Assembly (NCBI RefSeq): GCF_008039875.1
Contig: NZ_VRUU01000003.1
Coordinates: 62,001-126,000 of the forward strand
DNA length: 64,000 nucleotides
Direction of reading: 5' to 3'
Origin: Methylobacterium sp. WL119
Lineage (GTDB): Bacteria > Pseudomonadota > Alphaproteobacteria > Rhizobiales > Beijerinckiaceae
The position numbers and the translations under genes were made by a program. Shown here in pieces: positions 20,520 to 28,969 of the stretch. Within the stretch, counting starts at the first letter, position 1. Each line of letters opens with the position of its first letter. The notes under the pieces are model-generated. The model had not been told where the DNA came from. It saw only the letters and a program-made list of their open reading frames with translations, and did not search any database.

Positions 20520-21848
20520 TCAATCCAGCCGCGCTCGGCGATCGAACGCACGCCCCACGCCGGCGTAGCGGAAGCCGAGGCGCTCGACGTCCTGCACGCG
20601 ATAGACGTTGCGAAGGTCGACGAGGACCGGCTCGGCCATGGTGGCGCGCAGGCGTTCGAGATCGAGCGCCCGGAACGCGTTCCACTCGGTCACCAGCACC
20701 AGGGCGTCGGCGCCCTCCGCGCAAGAATAGGGATCCTCGGCGTAGGCGATGTCGGGCAGGAGCCGGCGGGCCTGTTCCATCCCCTCGGGATCGTAGGCGC
20801 GCACGGTGGCGCCGGCATCCTGCAACCCCGCGACGATGGCGAGCGAGGGCGCATCGCGCATGTCGTCGGTGTTCGGCTTGAAGGTGAGGCCGAGCAGCGC
20901 GATCGTCTTGCCCCGCACCGAGCCACCGCAGGCCTGGATCACCTTGCGCGCCATCGCGCGCTTCCGCTGGTCGTTGACCGCGACCACGGTCTCGACGATC
21001 CGCATCGGCGTCCCGGCATCCTGCGCGGTCTTCACCAGGGCCAGCGTGTCCTTGGGGAAGCACGAGCCGCCGTAGCCCGGCCCGGCATGGAGGAACTTCG
21101 CGCCGATGCGGTTGTCGAGGCCGATCCCGCGGGCGACCTCCTGCACGTCGGCACCGACCCGCTCGCACAGGTCGGCGATCTCGTTGATGAAGGTGATCTT
21201 GGTGGCGAGGAACGCGTTGGCGGCGTACTTGGTCAGCTCGGCCGTGCGCCGTCCGGTGACCAGGATCGGCGCGGCGTTGAGGTAGAGCGGGCGGTAGACC
21301 TCGCGCATCACGCCCTCGGCGCGCGCGTCGTCGGTGCCGATGACGATGCGGTCCGGCCGCTTGAAGTCGTCGATCGCCGCTCCCTCGCGCAGGAACTCGG
21401 GGTTGGACACGACCCCGAAGGCGGCATCGGGCCGCGCCTCGCGGATGATGCGCTCGACCTCGTCGCCGGTGCCGACCGGCACCGTCGATTTGGTGACGAT
21501 CACCGTGTAGCCGGTGAGCGCGGCGGCGATCTCGCGGGCGGCCGCGTAGACGTAGCTCAGGTCGGCGAACCCATCACCGCGGCGCGACGGCGTGCCGACC
21601 GCGATGAACACCGCATCCGCCTCGGCCACCGCCGCGGCGAGGTCCAGCCCGAAGCCGAGCCGGCCGCTGCGCACGTTCTCGGCGACCAGCGCCTCGAGGC
21701 CCGGCTCGTAGATCGGCATGCGACCGGCGCGCAGCGCCTCGATCTTGGCCGGGTCCTTGTCCAGGCACACCACCTCGTGCCCGAAATCGGCAAAGCAGGT
21801 CCCGGAGACGAGGCCGACATACCCCGACCCGACCATGACGATTCGCAT
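20520..21848 (-). CDS. ugd: UDP-glucose 6-dehydrogenase
   Basis: Oxidises UDP-glucose to UDP-glucuronate with two NAD+, supplying acidic sugar for exopolysaccharide. The 442-aa protein has the N-terminal Rossmann motif MVGSGYVGLVSG, the conserved KSTVPVGTGDEVE and SNPEFLREG segments, and the catalytic cysteine in GPGYGGSCFPKD (about residue 259). The C-terminal UDP-binding domain contains LGLTFKPNTDDMRDAPS. Length is typical. It lies 165 bp downstream of two co-directional genes that include a glycosyltransferase, fitting a polysaccharide role. Confidence 0.95.
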   Translation of the reverse strand: MRIVMVGSGYVGLVSGTCFADFGHEVVCLDKDPAKIEALRAGRMPIYEPGLEALVAENVRSGRLGFGLDLAAAVAEADAVFIAVGTPSRRGDGFADLSYVYAAAREIAAALTGYTVIVTKSTVPVGTGDEVERIIREARPDAAFGVVSNPEFLREGAAIDDFKRPDRIVIGTDDARAEGVMREVYRPLYLNAAPILVTGRRTAELTKYAANAFLATKITFINEIADLCERVGADVQEVARGIGLDNRIGAKFLHAGPGYGGSCFPKDTLALVKTAQDAGTPMRIVETVVAVNDQRKRAMARKVIQACGGSVRGKTIALLGLTFKPNTDDMRDAPSLAIVAGLQDAGATVRAYDPEGMEQARRLLPDIAYAEDPYSCAEGADALVLVTEWNAFRALDLERLRATMAEPVLVDLRNVYRVQDVERLGFRYAGVGRAFDRRARLD

Positions 21849-22013
21849 GCAACCTCCGTCGTCGGCTCGGGTGCGATCGCCGATTGCACTGCAGCATTAC
21901 CCCGGATCGGACGTCCAGGGAACAGGCCGGAGAGCGCCCGCATCGGAACGCGTGCCGGGGAAGGCCGCAGACCTGCGTCGTCTTCTCGCACGGCCCACGA
22001 TCCCGGCCACGGC

Positions 22014-24176
22014 TCAGAGCCGGTAATGCCCGGAAATCCGTGACAGATTGATGTTGTAGTAGGGATCGGCGCGCAGTCGCGCGCCCCAGCGCGCCTGCAT
22101 CACCGCCGTCTCGCGCTCGAACCGCGTCCACTTCTCCGGAGTGTCCTCCGGACCGCGACTCTTCGACTCGTGGTGGACGAGGGCGGCGAAGGGCGTCCAC
22201 ACGATCCGGTAGCCGGCCGCGCGCACGCGCAGGCAGAGGTCGACATCGTTGAAGGCGACCTTGAGATCCTCGGCGTCGAAGCCGCCGAGGGCGGCGAAGA
22301 CGTCGGCGCGCATTGCGAGGCACGCCCCCGTGACCGCCGAAACCTCGTGCGCCATCGTCATCCGCCCGAAATAGCCGGGCTCGGTACCGTCGAGCCCGAG
22401 ATGGCTGTGACCGGCGACGCCCCCGATCCCGAGGATCACGCCGCCGTGCTGCAGCGTCCCGTCCGGGTAGAGCAGCTTGGCGCCGACCGCGCCGATGTCG
22501 GGCGCGAGCGCGATCGACACCAGCTCCCGGAGCCAGCCCGGCTCGATCACCTCGACGTCGTTGTTGAGGAAGAGCAGCACCGAACCCGTCGCGGCCGCCG
22601 CCCCGCGGTTCGACAGGTCCGAGAAGTTGAACGCGCCGGGAACCGGGAGGACACGCAGGCGCGGATCGTCCCGGTATCGTGTGAACAGGGCGTGGGTTTC
22701 GGGCTCCCGGCTGTCGTTGTCGACGACGATGACCTCGATCGCCGGATAAGCGGTCCGACCGAACAGGCCGTCGAGGGTCACGCGCAGCAACTCGGCACGG
22801 TCCCGCGTCGGGATGATCACCGAGACACGGGGTACAGGATCGGGGAGGGGGCGCACCAGCCGGTTGAAGCCTGCGGACCCACGCTCGGCCCGGCCGCCCC
22901 AAGGGGCGACGACCTCGGCGAGCGCCTGGAGGCGGGCCGCCTCGGCGCGGGCGAGCGCCCGGTCAGAGAAGGTGCCAGAACCGCCCGCCGCCCGCCAGTG
23001 ATACAGCACCGCCGGGATGTGCCGGATCCGGGCGGGATCGAGCCCGTCGGTGAGGCGAAGGAGCAGGTCGTGATCCTGGCTGCCCTCGAAGCCGGGGCGC
23101 AGGCCCCCGACGGCGCGCAGGGCCTCGGTGCGGATCACGGTCAGGTGGTTGATGTAGTTCTGCCCGTACAGCAGCTCGCGATCGAAGTCGGCCTTGAAGT
23201 GCGGGTCGAAGCGGCTGCCGCGGCGATCGATCTTGTCCTCGTCGCTGTAGATCAGAACGAGGTCGGGATCGATGCGGATCGCCCGGACAACCTCGTAGAG
23301 GGCATGGGCGGGGAGCGCATCGTCGTGGTCGAGGAAGGCGCAGAACGGGCCCTGCGCCGCCGCCAGCGCGTCGTTGGTCGCGCGGGCGATGTGCCCGTTC
23401 TCCGACCGGCACGCCACGCGGATCCGGGGATCGGAAGCGGCGAACCGTTCGAGCAGCCTCGGGACCGCTGGGTCGGTCGAGGCGTCGTCTACGACGCAGA
23501 GCTCCCAATGCGGATAGAGCTGGGCCTGGACCGAAAGCAGCGCCGTGCGCAAGACCTTCGGAGCCGGATCGTAGACCGGCATCAGGATCGAGATCAGCGG
23601 CGGCGTTTCCCAGGCCGAGACCTCCGCCCGGATGCGGCGGCGCTCGGCCGGGTCCAGGGTGTCGGCTCGCCGGATCCAAGCGGCATAGCCGCTCTCGGTC
23701 CGGTGCCGCAGCGCCCGATCGAGGAACCCGCGCCCGCGCACCCGTTTTCCGAGGCTGCGCCAGTACACGGCCTGCACCGCGAGCCCAGGAGCACGCGCGA
23801 AGGCGCGGGCGACCAGGGCCGGACGCGTGCGGCGTCGAACGGTGATCCGGCTCGGATGCGGCGGCCTGCCGTCGGCGAGGTTCGCTATCCGTAGGGCGCG
23901 GATCGCGGCCGGGACCTGGCCGGTCCAGGTGGATACGCCGCCGCCGATGGCTTCGTCGGCGAGCGGCACGCCGGGCCGGGCATCGTCGGTGACGACGAGG
24001 CTCATCAGCGGGCGTGCCTCGCGGGGGGCGGCCGGGTCGTCGTACAGCGTGATGGTCACCCAGGCCCCGTCGAGGCCTAACCCTGCAAGGTCGAGGCGCA
24101 GCCCGTCCGCGTCGCGTTGCATCGCGAGCGTCCGCGTCGGTCCGCGTCCGAGGACGGTAGCCTCGATCTCCGCCAC
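22014..24176 (-). CDS. Double-domain family 2 glycosyltransferase
   Basis: A 720-aa protein with an N-terminal region of about 190 residues of unknown fold (begins MAEIEATVLGRG), then two GT-A domains. Domain one starts LISILMPVYD (about 194), with VVDDASTD and the metal motif FLDHDDA (about 291). Domain two starts VSVIIPTRDR (about 451), with VVDNDS and FLNNDVEV. Two-domain GT2 enzymes of this kind build O-antigen or exopolysaccharide. No membrane helix is seen. The start is a GTG at 24176, 1 bp after the stop of the upstream gene, so the pair forms an operon. Donor and acceptor are unknown; UDP-glucuronate from the neighbouring Ugd is a reasonable guess. Confidence 0.9.
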   Translation of the reverse strand: MAEIEATVLGRGPTRTLAMQRDADGLRLDLAGLGLDGAWVTITLYDDPAAPREARPLMSLVVTDDARPGVPLADEAIGGGVSTWTGQVPAAIRALRIANLADGRPPHPSRITVRRRTRPALVARAFARAPGLAVQAVYWRSLGKRVRGRGFLDRALRHRTESGYAAWIRRADTLDPAERRRIRAEVSAWETPPLISILMPVYDPAPKVLRTALLSVQAQLYPHWELCVVDDASTDPAVPRLLERFAASDPRIRVACRSENGHIARATNDALAAAQGPFCAFLDHDDALPAHALYEVVRAIRIDPDLVLIYSDEDKIDRRGSRFDPHFKADFDRELLYGQNYINHLTVIRTEALRAVGGLRPGFEGSQDHDLLLRLTDGLDPARIRHIPAVLYHWRAAGGSGTFSDRALARAEAARLQALAEVVAPWGGRAERGSAGFNRLVRPLPDPVPRVSVIIPTRDRAELLRVTLDGLFGRTAYPAIEVIVVDNDSREPETHALFTRYRDDPRLRVLPVPGAFNFSDLSNRGAAAATGSVLLFLNNDVEVIEPGWLRELVSIALAPDIGAVGAKLLYPDGTLQHGGVILGIGGVAGHSHLGLDGTEPGYFGRMTMAHEVSAVTGACLAMRADVFAALGGFDAEDLKVAFNDVDLCLRVRAAGYRIVWTPFAALVHHESKSRGPEDTPEKWTRFERETAVMQARWGARLRADPYYNINLSRISGHYRL

Positions 24177-24177
24177 C

Positions 24178-25224
24178 TCAGTGATTCCAGCTCTTAGCGA
24201 GGGACATCAGCACCGCGTCCGACATGGCGATGTCGAACACCAGCATGTCGGCGACCGCCTTCACTGCGCGGAGGCGGTCGGCCAAGGCCAGCGCCTCGTT
24301 CGAGATCGGAACCGGCGCCGGCATCGGCACAATGCCCTCCAGCCCGATCTGGTCGAACAGGGTGGAGGCAAAGGCCTCGAAGTAGGTCCTGTGCCCGACG
24401 ATGCCGAGGCGCGCGAGGATCTCGATCGCGACGATGGAATTGCCGGGGTGCAGACGGTCGTCGGGTAGGCGCGTGCCGAGCTGGCGGGACAGGGGATTGT
24501 AGAGGAGGTGATAGGCCGGCTCCGGGAGCATCCGGAAGAAGCGCTTCAGGCTCTTCGGGTCGGCGTAGTCGTACGCGTCGACGAACAGGGCCGCCTCGGC
24601 GTAGCGGCCGATCCGCCAACCGGCATCCTCCTCGACCGCGGTCCGCGCCTTCAGCCACAGCATGCGCGTCGCCATCTCGACGTACGGGTCCTGGACCAGG
24701 ATCGCCGACAGCATGCGCTCGGGTGGGAAGTACTGCTCGTAGCGCGGCACCACCAGCGCGCCGGACAGGAGCTGAGACGTCGGCGTCATGTTTCCCAGAA
24801 CGCTGCTCACGATCTCGTCGGACAGCTTGTGGATGCCGAAGTAGGATTGCTGGAAGTACGGGAACAGCGCGTTCTGCAGGCCGACTTCGGCGTGGATGCC
24901 GGTGTTGATCAGGAGCACCCGCCGGTCGATCAGGCGCTCGCGCGGCACGCGCCGGTGGACCAGCACGTTGGTGTCGGCGTCGTAGAGTTCAAGGACCGGC
25001 ATCGTCGAGAGGCCCGGCACCTCGGCGTCCCGCAGCTCGAAGACGCATTGCCCGGTCGAGTGCCAGCCGTTGTGCTGGAAGGCAGGCTCGGTGATCGTGG
25101 CCGCGACCTCAGCCAACCGCCGGCCCTCGACGGAGACCACGACTCGGCTCACCGCCAGAGGGTTGTCCGGGACGATCCAGCCGCGGATCACGTCGCCGTT
25201 GTCGTAGTCGATCAAGAACCGCAT
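24178..25224 (-). CDS. Unrecognised protein of a polysaccharide operon
   Basis: 348 aa from the ATG at 25224 (MRFLIDYDNGDVIRGWIVPD). The first 100 residues look like a beta-sandwich, with alternating hydrophobics and LELYDADTNVLVHRR. The rest (about 105-348) is helical and carries NTGIHAEVGLQNALFPYFQQ and AYDYADPKSLKRFFRM. No signal peptide, membrane segment, P-loop or GT motif is visible. The N-terminal part of the downstream glycosyltransferase also begins with a beta-rich domain, so both may carry a related carbohydrate-recognition module (weak inference). The 1-bp spacing to the glycosyltransferase implies a linked function. Confidence 0.75.
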   Translation of the reverse strand: MRFLIDYDNGDVIRGWIVPDNPLAVSRVVVSVEGRRLAEVAATITEPAFQHNGWHSTGQCVFELRDAEVPGLSTMPVLELYDADTNVLVHRRVPRERLIDRRVLLINTGIHAEVGLQNALFPYFQQSYFGIHKLSDEIVSSVLGNMTPTSQLLSGALVVPRYEQYFPPERMLSAILVQDPYVEMATRMLWLKARTAVEEDAGWRIGRYAEAALFVDAYDYADPKSLKRFFRMLPEPAYHLLYNPLSRQLGTRLPDDRLHPGNSIVAIEILARLGIVGHRTYFEAFASTLFDQIGLEGIVPMPAPVPISNEALALADRLRAVKAVADMLVFDIAMSDAVLMSLAKSWNH

Positions 25225-25459
25225 GTTCCATCGCTGCCGCGCCCGTGCTCCGGGCCCAGTCCTGAGCGAGGCGTCGCGCGCCGCCCGGGACCGCGCCATA
25301 GCGCATTTCCGTGGTCGTTGCAGCGCCGCCAGACCGGGCGAGCGGACAGGCGGCCGTCTCAGGTGGCAGGCTTCGCGGCCTCAATCGTCCAATGCGGCTT
25401 GCGCCGCCCCACGGCGGAGGCTATAGGCCCCCCACACCGAAGCGAAACGGCTTCGGCGA

Positions 25460-25534
25460 GGGCGCGTAGCTCAGCGGGAGAGCACTTCCTTGACATGGAA
25501 GGGGTCACAGGTTCGATCCCTGTCGCGCCCACCA
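25460..25534 (+). tRNA. tRNA-Val (GAC)
   Basis: 75 nt including encoded CCA. The acceptor stem GGGCGCG/CGCGCCC pairs fully; positions 8-9 are TA. The anticodon arm CTTCC-TTGACAT-GGAAG gives anticodon GAC, reading GUC/GUU. The T arm is ACAGG-TTCGATC-CCTGT. Confidence 0.97.
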
Positions 25535-25567
25535 TTCCGCTTTCGTGGAATGATCGACGAACGAAGC

Positions 25568-25594
25568 GAGGGCTCCGCAGGGGGCCCTTTTTTC
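25568..25594 (+). terminator. Intrinsic terminator after tRNA-Val
   Basis: Stem GGGCTCC/GGGGCCC (one G-U pair) around GCAG, followed by TTTTTTC. It lies about 35 bp after the tRNA and is the likely end of its transcript. Confidence 0.75.
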
Positions 25595-25663
25595 TTGGCC
25601 GAGGCGTCGTTTCGGACACGTTCCTAGGAGGACGCCGACGATCGCTCATCCCGACATGCGATC

Positions 25664-25692
25664 GGCTCGACGCACCGGGGGTGCATCGAGCC
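25664..25692. terminator. Hairpin between tRNA-Val terminator and the TIGR02300 gene
   Basis: A 13-bp stem GGCTCGACGCACC/GGTGCATCGAGCC with a GGG loop and one wobble pair. Read on the minus strand it follows the TIGR02300 stop by about 45 bp. No T-run follows, so its role as terminator is tentative. Confidence 0.4.
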
Positions 25693-25737
25693 GGATCCTA
25701 TCGCGGGGATCGAGCCGACCCGACCCGTCACGAACGC

Positions 25738-26133
25738 TCAATCGTCGTCGTCTTCCTCGACGTCGACGAGATCGGTGGTGTCGTCGTCCTCGTCGTCGAC
25801 CACGAGGGTATCGTCGTCGGCGGTTTCGCCGTCGGCATCCGGCTCGATGACGTCGTCGACCTCGGTGTCCGTGTCGGTATCCTTCTCGGTCTCCTCGGCC
25901 TCGACCTCGTCGAGGGAGACCAGTTCCGGACCGGCGGCATCGGCCTCGTCGTCGTCGGCGACCGGATCCTTGCGGGCGGCGATCGGCGCGGACCGGCTGG
26001 CGAAGGGGGTGAGGGCGGCGGTCGGGACGACCTCGCCGGAATAGGGGGAAACCACCGGATCACGACCGAGGTCGTAGAACTTCCTGCCGGTCGTCGGGCA
26101 GATCCGTTTGGTACCGAGTTCGGGACGAGCCAC
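25738..26133 (-). CDS. TIGR02300 family protein (FYDLN acid protein)
   Basis: 131 aa. The N-terminal 40 residues are the conserved part (MARPELGTKRICPTTGRKFY, then DLGRDPVVSPYSG), with the FYDLN-type motif here as FYDLG and one cysteine. The remainder is extremely acidic (runs of Asp and Glu, ending DVEEDDDD). The family is confined to Alphaproteobacteria and has no established function. The conserved head resembles a half zinc ribbon. It is a single gene with its own promoter region to the right. Confidence 0.88.
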   Translation of the reverse strand: MARPELGTKRICPTTGRKFYDLGRDPVVSPYSGEVVPTAALTPFASRSAPIAARKDPVADDDEADAAGPELVSLDEVEAEETEKDTDTDTEVDDVIEPDADGETADDDTLVVDDEDDDTTDLVDVEEDDDD

Positions 26134-26255
26134 GTGCGCCTTCCTGTGTCAGTGCGATCAAGCCCCGTGATGTCGCGGGTTTTCGCGCGGTGTCAATTCA
26201 TGTCGCTCGATGCGCGCATGGCGGCCCTGCATCGAAGACCGGAAAAAAGCAGTCC

Positions 26256-26281
26256 GGAACGCTGTCGGCGTCCCGCTCGTT
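26256..26281 (+). promoter_or_regulatory. EcfG-type general stress response promoter
   Basis: Exact match to the alphaproteobacterial EcfG consensus: GGAAC (26256-26260), 17 bp, CGTT (26278-26281). The predicted start of transcription near 26288 lies about 24 bp before the ATG at 26312, with a Shine-Dalgarno AAGGAGG in between. Confidence 0.65.
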
Positions 26282-26311
26282 CGGTCTCCACATCCAAGGA
26301 GGCCAACGCTC

Positions 26312-26500
26312 ATGAAGATCGCCAACCTCGCCGGCCTGCTCGCCCTCGGCGCGCTCGCCCAATCCGCACCGGCCGAGGCCAAGGGCTGCATCAAGGGTGC
26401 CATCGTCGGCGGCGTCGCGGGCCATATGGCCGGCCACGGCAAGATGGGTGCGGCCGCGGGCTGCGCCATCGGGCACCACAACGCCAACAAGAAGCGCTGA
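26312..26500 (+). CDS. Small exported glycine-zipper protein
   Basis: 62 aa, with a signal peptide (MKIANLAGLLALGALAQSAP, cleavage after AEA) and a mature part of about 38 residues. The mature part has a Gly/Ala-rich zipper (GAIVGGVAGHMAGHGKMGAAAG), two cysteines and a His/Lys tail. The start is fixed by AAGGAGG 9 bp upstream. Such peptides resemble YMGG/glycine-zipper outer-membrane proteins induced by stress. The EcfG-type promoter supports regulation by the general stress response. Exact role unknown. Confidence 0.8.
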   Translation: MKIANLAGLLALGALAQSAPAEAKGCIKGAIVGGVAGHMAGHGKMGAAAGCAIGHHNANKKR

Positions 26501-26619
26501 GGGCTTCGCAGCGCTCGGCCCCGCCGTTTCTCGCGACGGCGGGGCTGCGAGCGCACATGCCGGGCCGGTTGGCCTGACGCATCGAGCACGTGAACGCCGA
26601 CGAGAAGGGAAAGGTGGGT

Positions 26620-26980
26620 CCCAGGGCCGAAGCCCCGGGTTCTGTTTCGACGGTTACCCTACCGCAAGATGCTTACGCCGCGAGGCGGGCATCCATGACA
26701 ACGTTATCGTTGGCATTTAGGATTTGGTCAGGTGCCCGAAACGGGGGTTGCCCGCGTCGAACCGGTCGAGTCCCTACCGACAGTCGCATCGTACCTCACC
26801 GGAGTGAAGCTGAACTCGCGATCCCTTTACCGCCCAGTCGAACCTATTTCGCCCCCATCAGAAACGCAGCTCGGTCAGGCGTCGCCCACTGCGTTCGTGG
26901 TGGAGGCGCCGGAGTACTGCCCTCCGGGTCCTGAAACGTTATTACGAACCGGTCATCAACCGCACCTCTGATATAGCCGG
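26620..26980 (-). ncRNA. ssrA: Transfer-messenger RNA, circularly permuted two-piece form
   Basis: On the minus strand the acceptor piece comes first and ends CGCCTCCACCA (3' end at 26899). Its T arm has stem CCGGAG/CTCCGG and loop GGCAGTA. After a 42-nt spacer the coding piece begins GGGGGCGAAATAGGTTCGAC (5' end at 26856). The two ends form a 7-bp acceptor stem (GGGGGCG with CGCCTCC, one G-U). The tag reading frame follows at 26714-26673. A UUCG-capped 8-bp hairpin at 26639-26620 closes the gene. tmRNA rescues stalled ribosomes with SmpB. The permuted order is the known alphaproteobacterial arrangement. The outer 5' boundary (about 26980) is approximate. Confidence 0.92.
26673..26714 (-). 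other. tmRNA proteolysis tag reading frame
   Basis: GCC resume codon to TAA gives ANDNVVMDARLAA. The AND opening and the small hydrophobic LAA end fit alphaproteobacterial SsrA tags recognised by ClpXP/ClpAP. There is no start codon, as expected for trans-translation. Confidence 0.92.
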
Positions 26981-27095
26981 TCCCCGGCCGAAAATCCAGA
27001 TCCCTCGTGCGGCGGTGTGCGGTCTCGCCTTAACCGTTCGCTCACCCCGATGCGCGACGAGCCGGCCGTGGCTTCTCGCGAACAGAGGTTCTTGG

Positions 27096-27368
27096 ATGAC
27101 CGACACGATTGGGATCGCCGGCGACCGCATCCGCTCCATCATCGAGCGGGTCGAGCAGGTCGACGAGGAGATCAAGGCGCTGATGGAGGCGAAGAAGGAG
27201 ATCTTCGCCGAGGCCAAGGGTGAGGGCCTCGACGTGAAGATCCTCAAGGAGATCATCCGCCTGCGCAAGCTCGACCAGGATGCGCGCGACGAGCACGAGA
27301 CGCTGCTCGACGTCTATATGCGGGCCATGGACGCTCCCGCCCCGAAGCCCGAGGCGATCGCAGCCTGA
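27096..27368 (+). CDS. DUF2312 family protein
   Basis: 90 aa (MTDTIGIAGDRIRSIIERVE), a helical protein with the DUF2312 core: RIRSIIERVEQVDEEIKAL, then AKGEGLDVKILKEIIRLRK. The region about 15-80 would form a helix-turn-helix-like coiled hairpin. The family (GapR-related) contains Caulobacter GapR, which binds overtwisted AT-rich DNA and acts as a nucleoid-associated protein; the conserved segment here matches that pattern. It starts at 27096, after a short AT-poor leader downstream of the divergent ssrA gene. Confidence 0.88.
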   Translation: MTDTIGIAGDRIRSIIERVEQVDEEIKALMEAKKEIFAEAKGEGLDVKILKEIIRLRKLDQDARDEHETLLDVYMRAMDAPAPKPEAIAA

Positions 27369-27386
27369 CGTCGCGCGATCGGTCGC

Positions 27387-27421
27387 TCCGACGGGGCCCG
27401 CCGCTGGCGCGCCCCGTCGGA
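27387..27421. terminator. Bidirectional hairpin between DUF2312 and GMC genes
   Basis: Perfect 11-bp stem TCCGACGGGGC/GCCCCGTCGGA with a 13-nt loop, located between two converging stop codons. No T-run. Confidence 0.5.
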
Positions 27422-28969
27422 TCAGGCCCCGCTCAGCACCTTCTCGGCACTGCGCAGGCTGAGCGCCATGATGGTCAGGGCCGGGTTCGCCGCGAGCGAG
27501 CTCGGGAAGGTGGAGCCGTCGCAGATCCACAGGTTCGGGACCTCGAAGGATTTTCCGAACGGGTCCACGACGGCCTCGTCGCCGTCATGCCCCATGCGGC
27601 AGGTGCCGATGGTGTGGGCGACCCGGTCGAGCGCCCAGATGTCGCGGGCGCCGGCCCGCGTCCACAGGTCGATCATCAGCTTCGTCGCGTGGGCGTTCAG
27701 CCGCTCCTCGTTGTGGCCGTAGCCGAAATCGATCGTCGCCTTGCCCATGCCCAGGGCGTCGGTCTCGTCGGAGAGCGTCAGCCGGTTGGCATCGCACGGC
27801 AGGGTCTCGCCGTTGATGCCGATGCCGGCGACGTGGTTGTAGTCCGCCAGGTAGTCGCCGAGCGCCTTGCCCCAGAGCTTGCGGCCGCGGGCCACCGAGT
27901 TGGCGAAGGTCAGCGGCGCGACGCCGAGGCTCTGGACGAGGTAGCCGCCGACGAAGTCGGCGTCCTTCGGCCGGATCATGTCCTCAGTGATCAGCGACGA
28001 CGGGTAGCCCCGGTTGGGCCGCGTCTCGGCGTCGAACGTGCCCCAGACCTGGGTCGCGACGTGACCCATGTAGTTGCGCCCGACCTGCCCGCTGCCGTTG
28101 GCCAGCCCCGTATGCAGCAGCAGCCGCGCGGTCTCGACTGAGCCGGCGCAGAGGAACACCTGCGCGCAACGCTGGCGGCGGTCGACGCCGCCCTGCCGGT
28201 AGACCACCGCGGTGATCCGGCCGTCGCGATCGCGCTCGAACCCGTGGGCCCGCGCCTCGGACCGGATCTCGGCACCGTGGGCCACCGCCAGGGGCAGGTA
28301 GGTCACGTCCATGCTGGTCTTGGCGCCGTTGCGGCAGCCCTGGTGGCAGTAGCCGCAATTGATGCAGGCCGGGCGCAAGCCCCCGCCCTCCTGCGCGAAG
28401 TCGCGGGAGACCACGGCCGCGGGCGCATCGGTCGCGCGGATGCCCGCACCCTCGCAGGCCTGCGCCATGATCTGCGCCGACGCATTGCGGGGCACCGGCG
28501 CGAGGGGGTAGCGACGGCTCGCGTCCCACGGATAGCTCTGCGGGCCGGAGACGCCGATGAAGGCCTCGACGCGCTCGTAGAACGGCAGCAGCTCGTCGTA
28601 GCTCACGGGCCAGTCGACGCCCTCGCCGGTCTCGGTGCGGATCATCAAATCGCGCTGGTCGGCGCGCGGGCAGAACGCGCCCCAGTGCAGGGTCGAGCCG
28701 CCGACGCCCGTGCCGCTGTTGTTGCCGCCGAAGGCTTCCGGGGTCGAGCCGCCGCTCAGGCGCTCGTCGGTCCAGTAGATCTCGTCGGCGAGCGTCTCGT
28801 CGAAGGCGAAGCCCTTGGGGTCGAAGTTCGGGCCGGCCTCGAGGGCGACGACGCGCGATCCGGCGGCGGCGAGGCGCGCCATCAGCGGCGCGCCGCCGGC
28901 ACCGGTGCCGATCACCACCGCATCGACGACCTCGTCGGTCGCGTAGCGCGTCATGGAATCGAGGTTCAT
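27422..28969 (-). CDS. GMC family FAD oxidoreductase (membrane dehydrogenase large-subunit type)
   Basis: A 515-aa flavoprotein that would oxidise an alcohol, aldose or similar substrate and pass electrons onward. FAD-binding motif [20 protein letters not shown] lies at about 18-37; the GMC signature [15 protein letters not shown] at about 87-100; the C-terminal active-site region has HTIGTCRMG and [15 protein letters not shown]. Four cysteines, C202-x2-C205-x2-C208-x3-C212, lie in [11 protein letters not shown]. Related FAD-dehydrogenases of gluconate/glucose type carry a Cys cluster near this place that binds Fe-S, but cluster binding here is inference. The ATG overlaps the stop of the upstream fusion gene (ATGA), so the two are made together. 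Confidence 0.9.
   Translation of the reverse strand: MNLDSMTRYATDEVVDAVVIGTGAGGAPLMARLAAAGSRVVALEAGPNFDPKGFAFDETLADEIYWTDERLSGGSTPEAFGGNNSGTGVGGSTLHWGAFCPRADQRDLMIRTETGEGVDWPVSYDELLPFYERVEAFIGVSGPQSYPWDASRRYPLAPVPRNASAQIMAQACEGAGIRATDAPAAVVSRDFAQEGGGLRPACINCGYCHQGCRNGAKTSMDVTYLPLAVAHGAEIRSEARAHGFERDRDGRITAVVYRQGGVDRRQRCAQVFLCAGSVETARLLLHTGLANGSGQVGRNYMGHVATQVWGTFDAETRPNRGYPSSLITEDMIRPKDADFVGGYLVQSLGVAPLTFANSVARGRKLWGKALGDYLADYNHVAGIGINGETLPCDANRLTLSDETDALGMGKATIDFGYGHNEERLNAHATKLMIDLWTRAGARDIWALDRVAHTIGTCRMGHDGDEAVVDPFGKSFEVPNLWICDGSTFPSSLAANPALTIMALSLRSAEKVLSGA

Noticed and set aside
26590-26934. 114-aa open frame on the plus strand
   Set aside because: It lies inside the ssrA gene; the RNA stem and tag frame explain the sequence.
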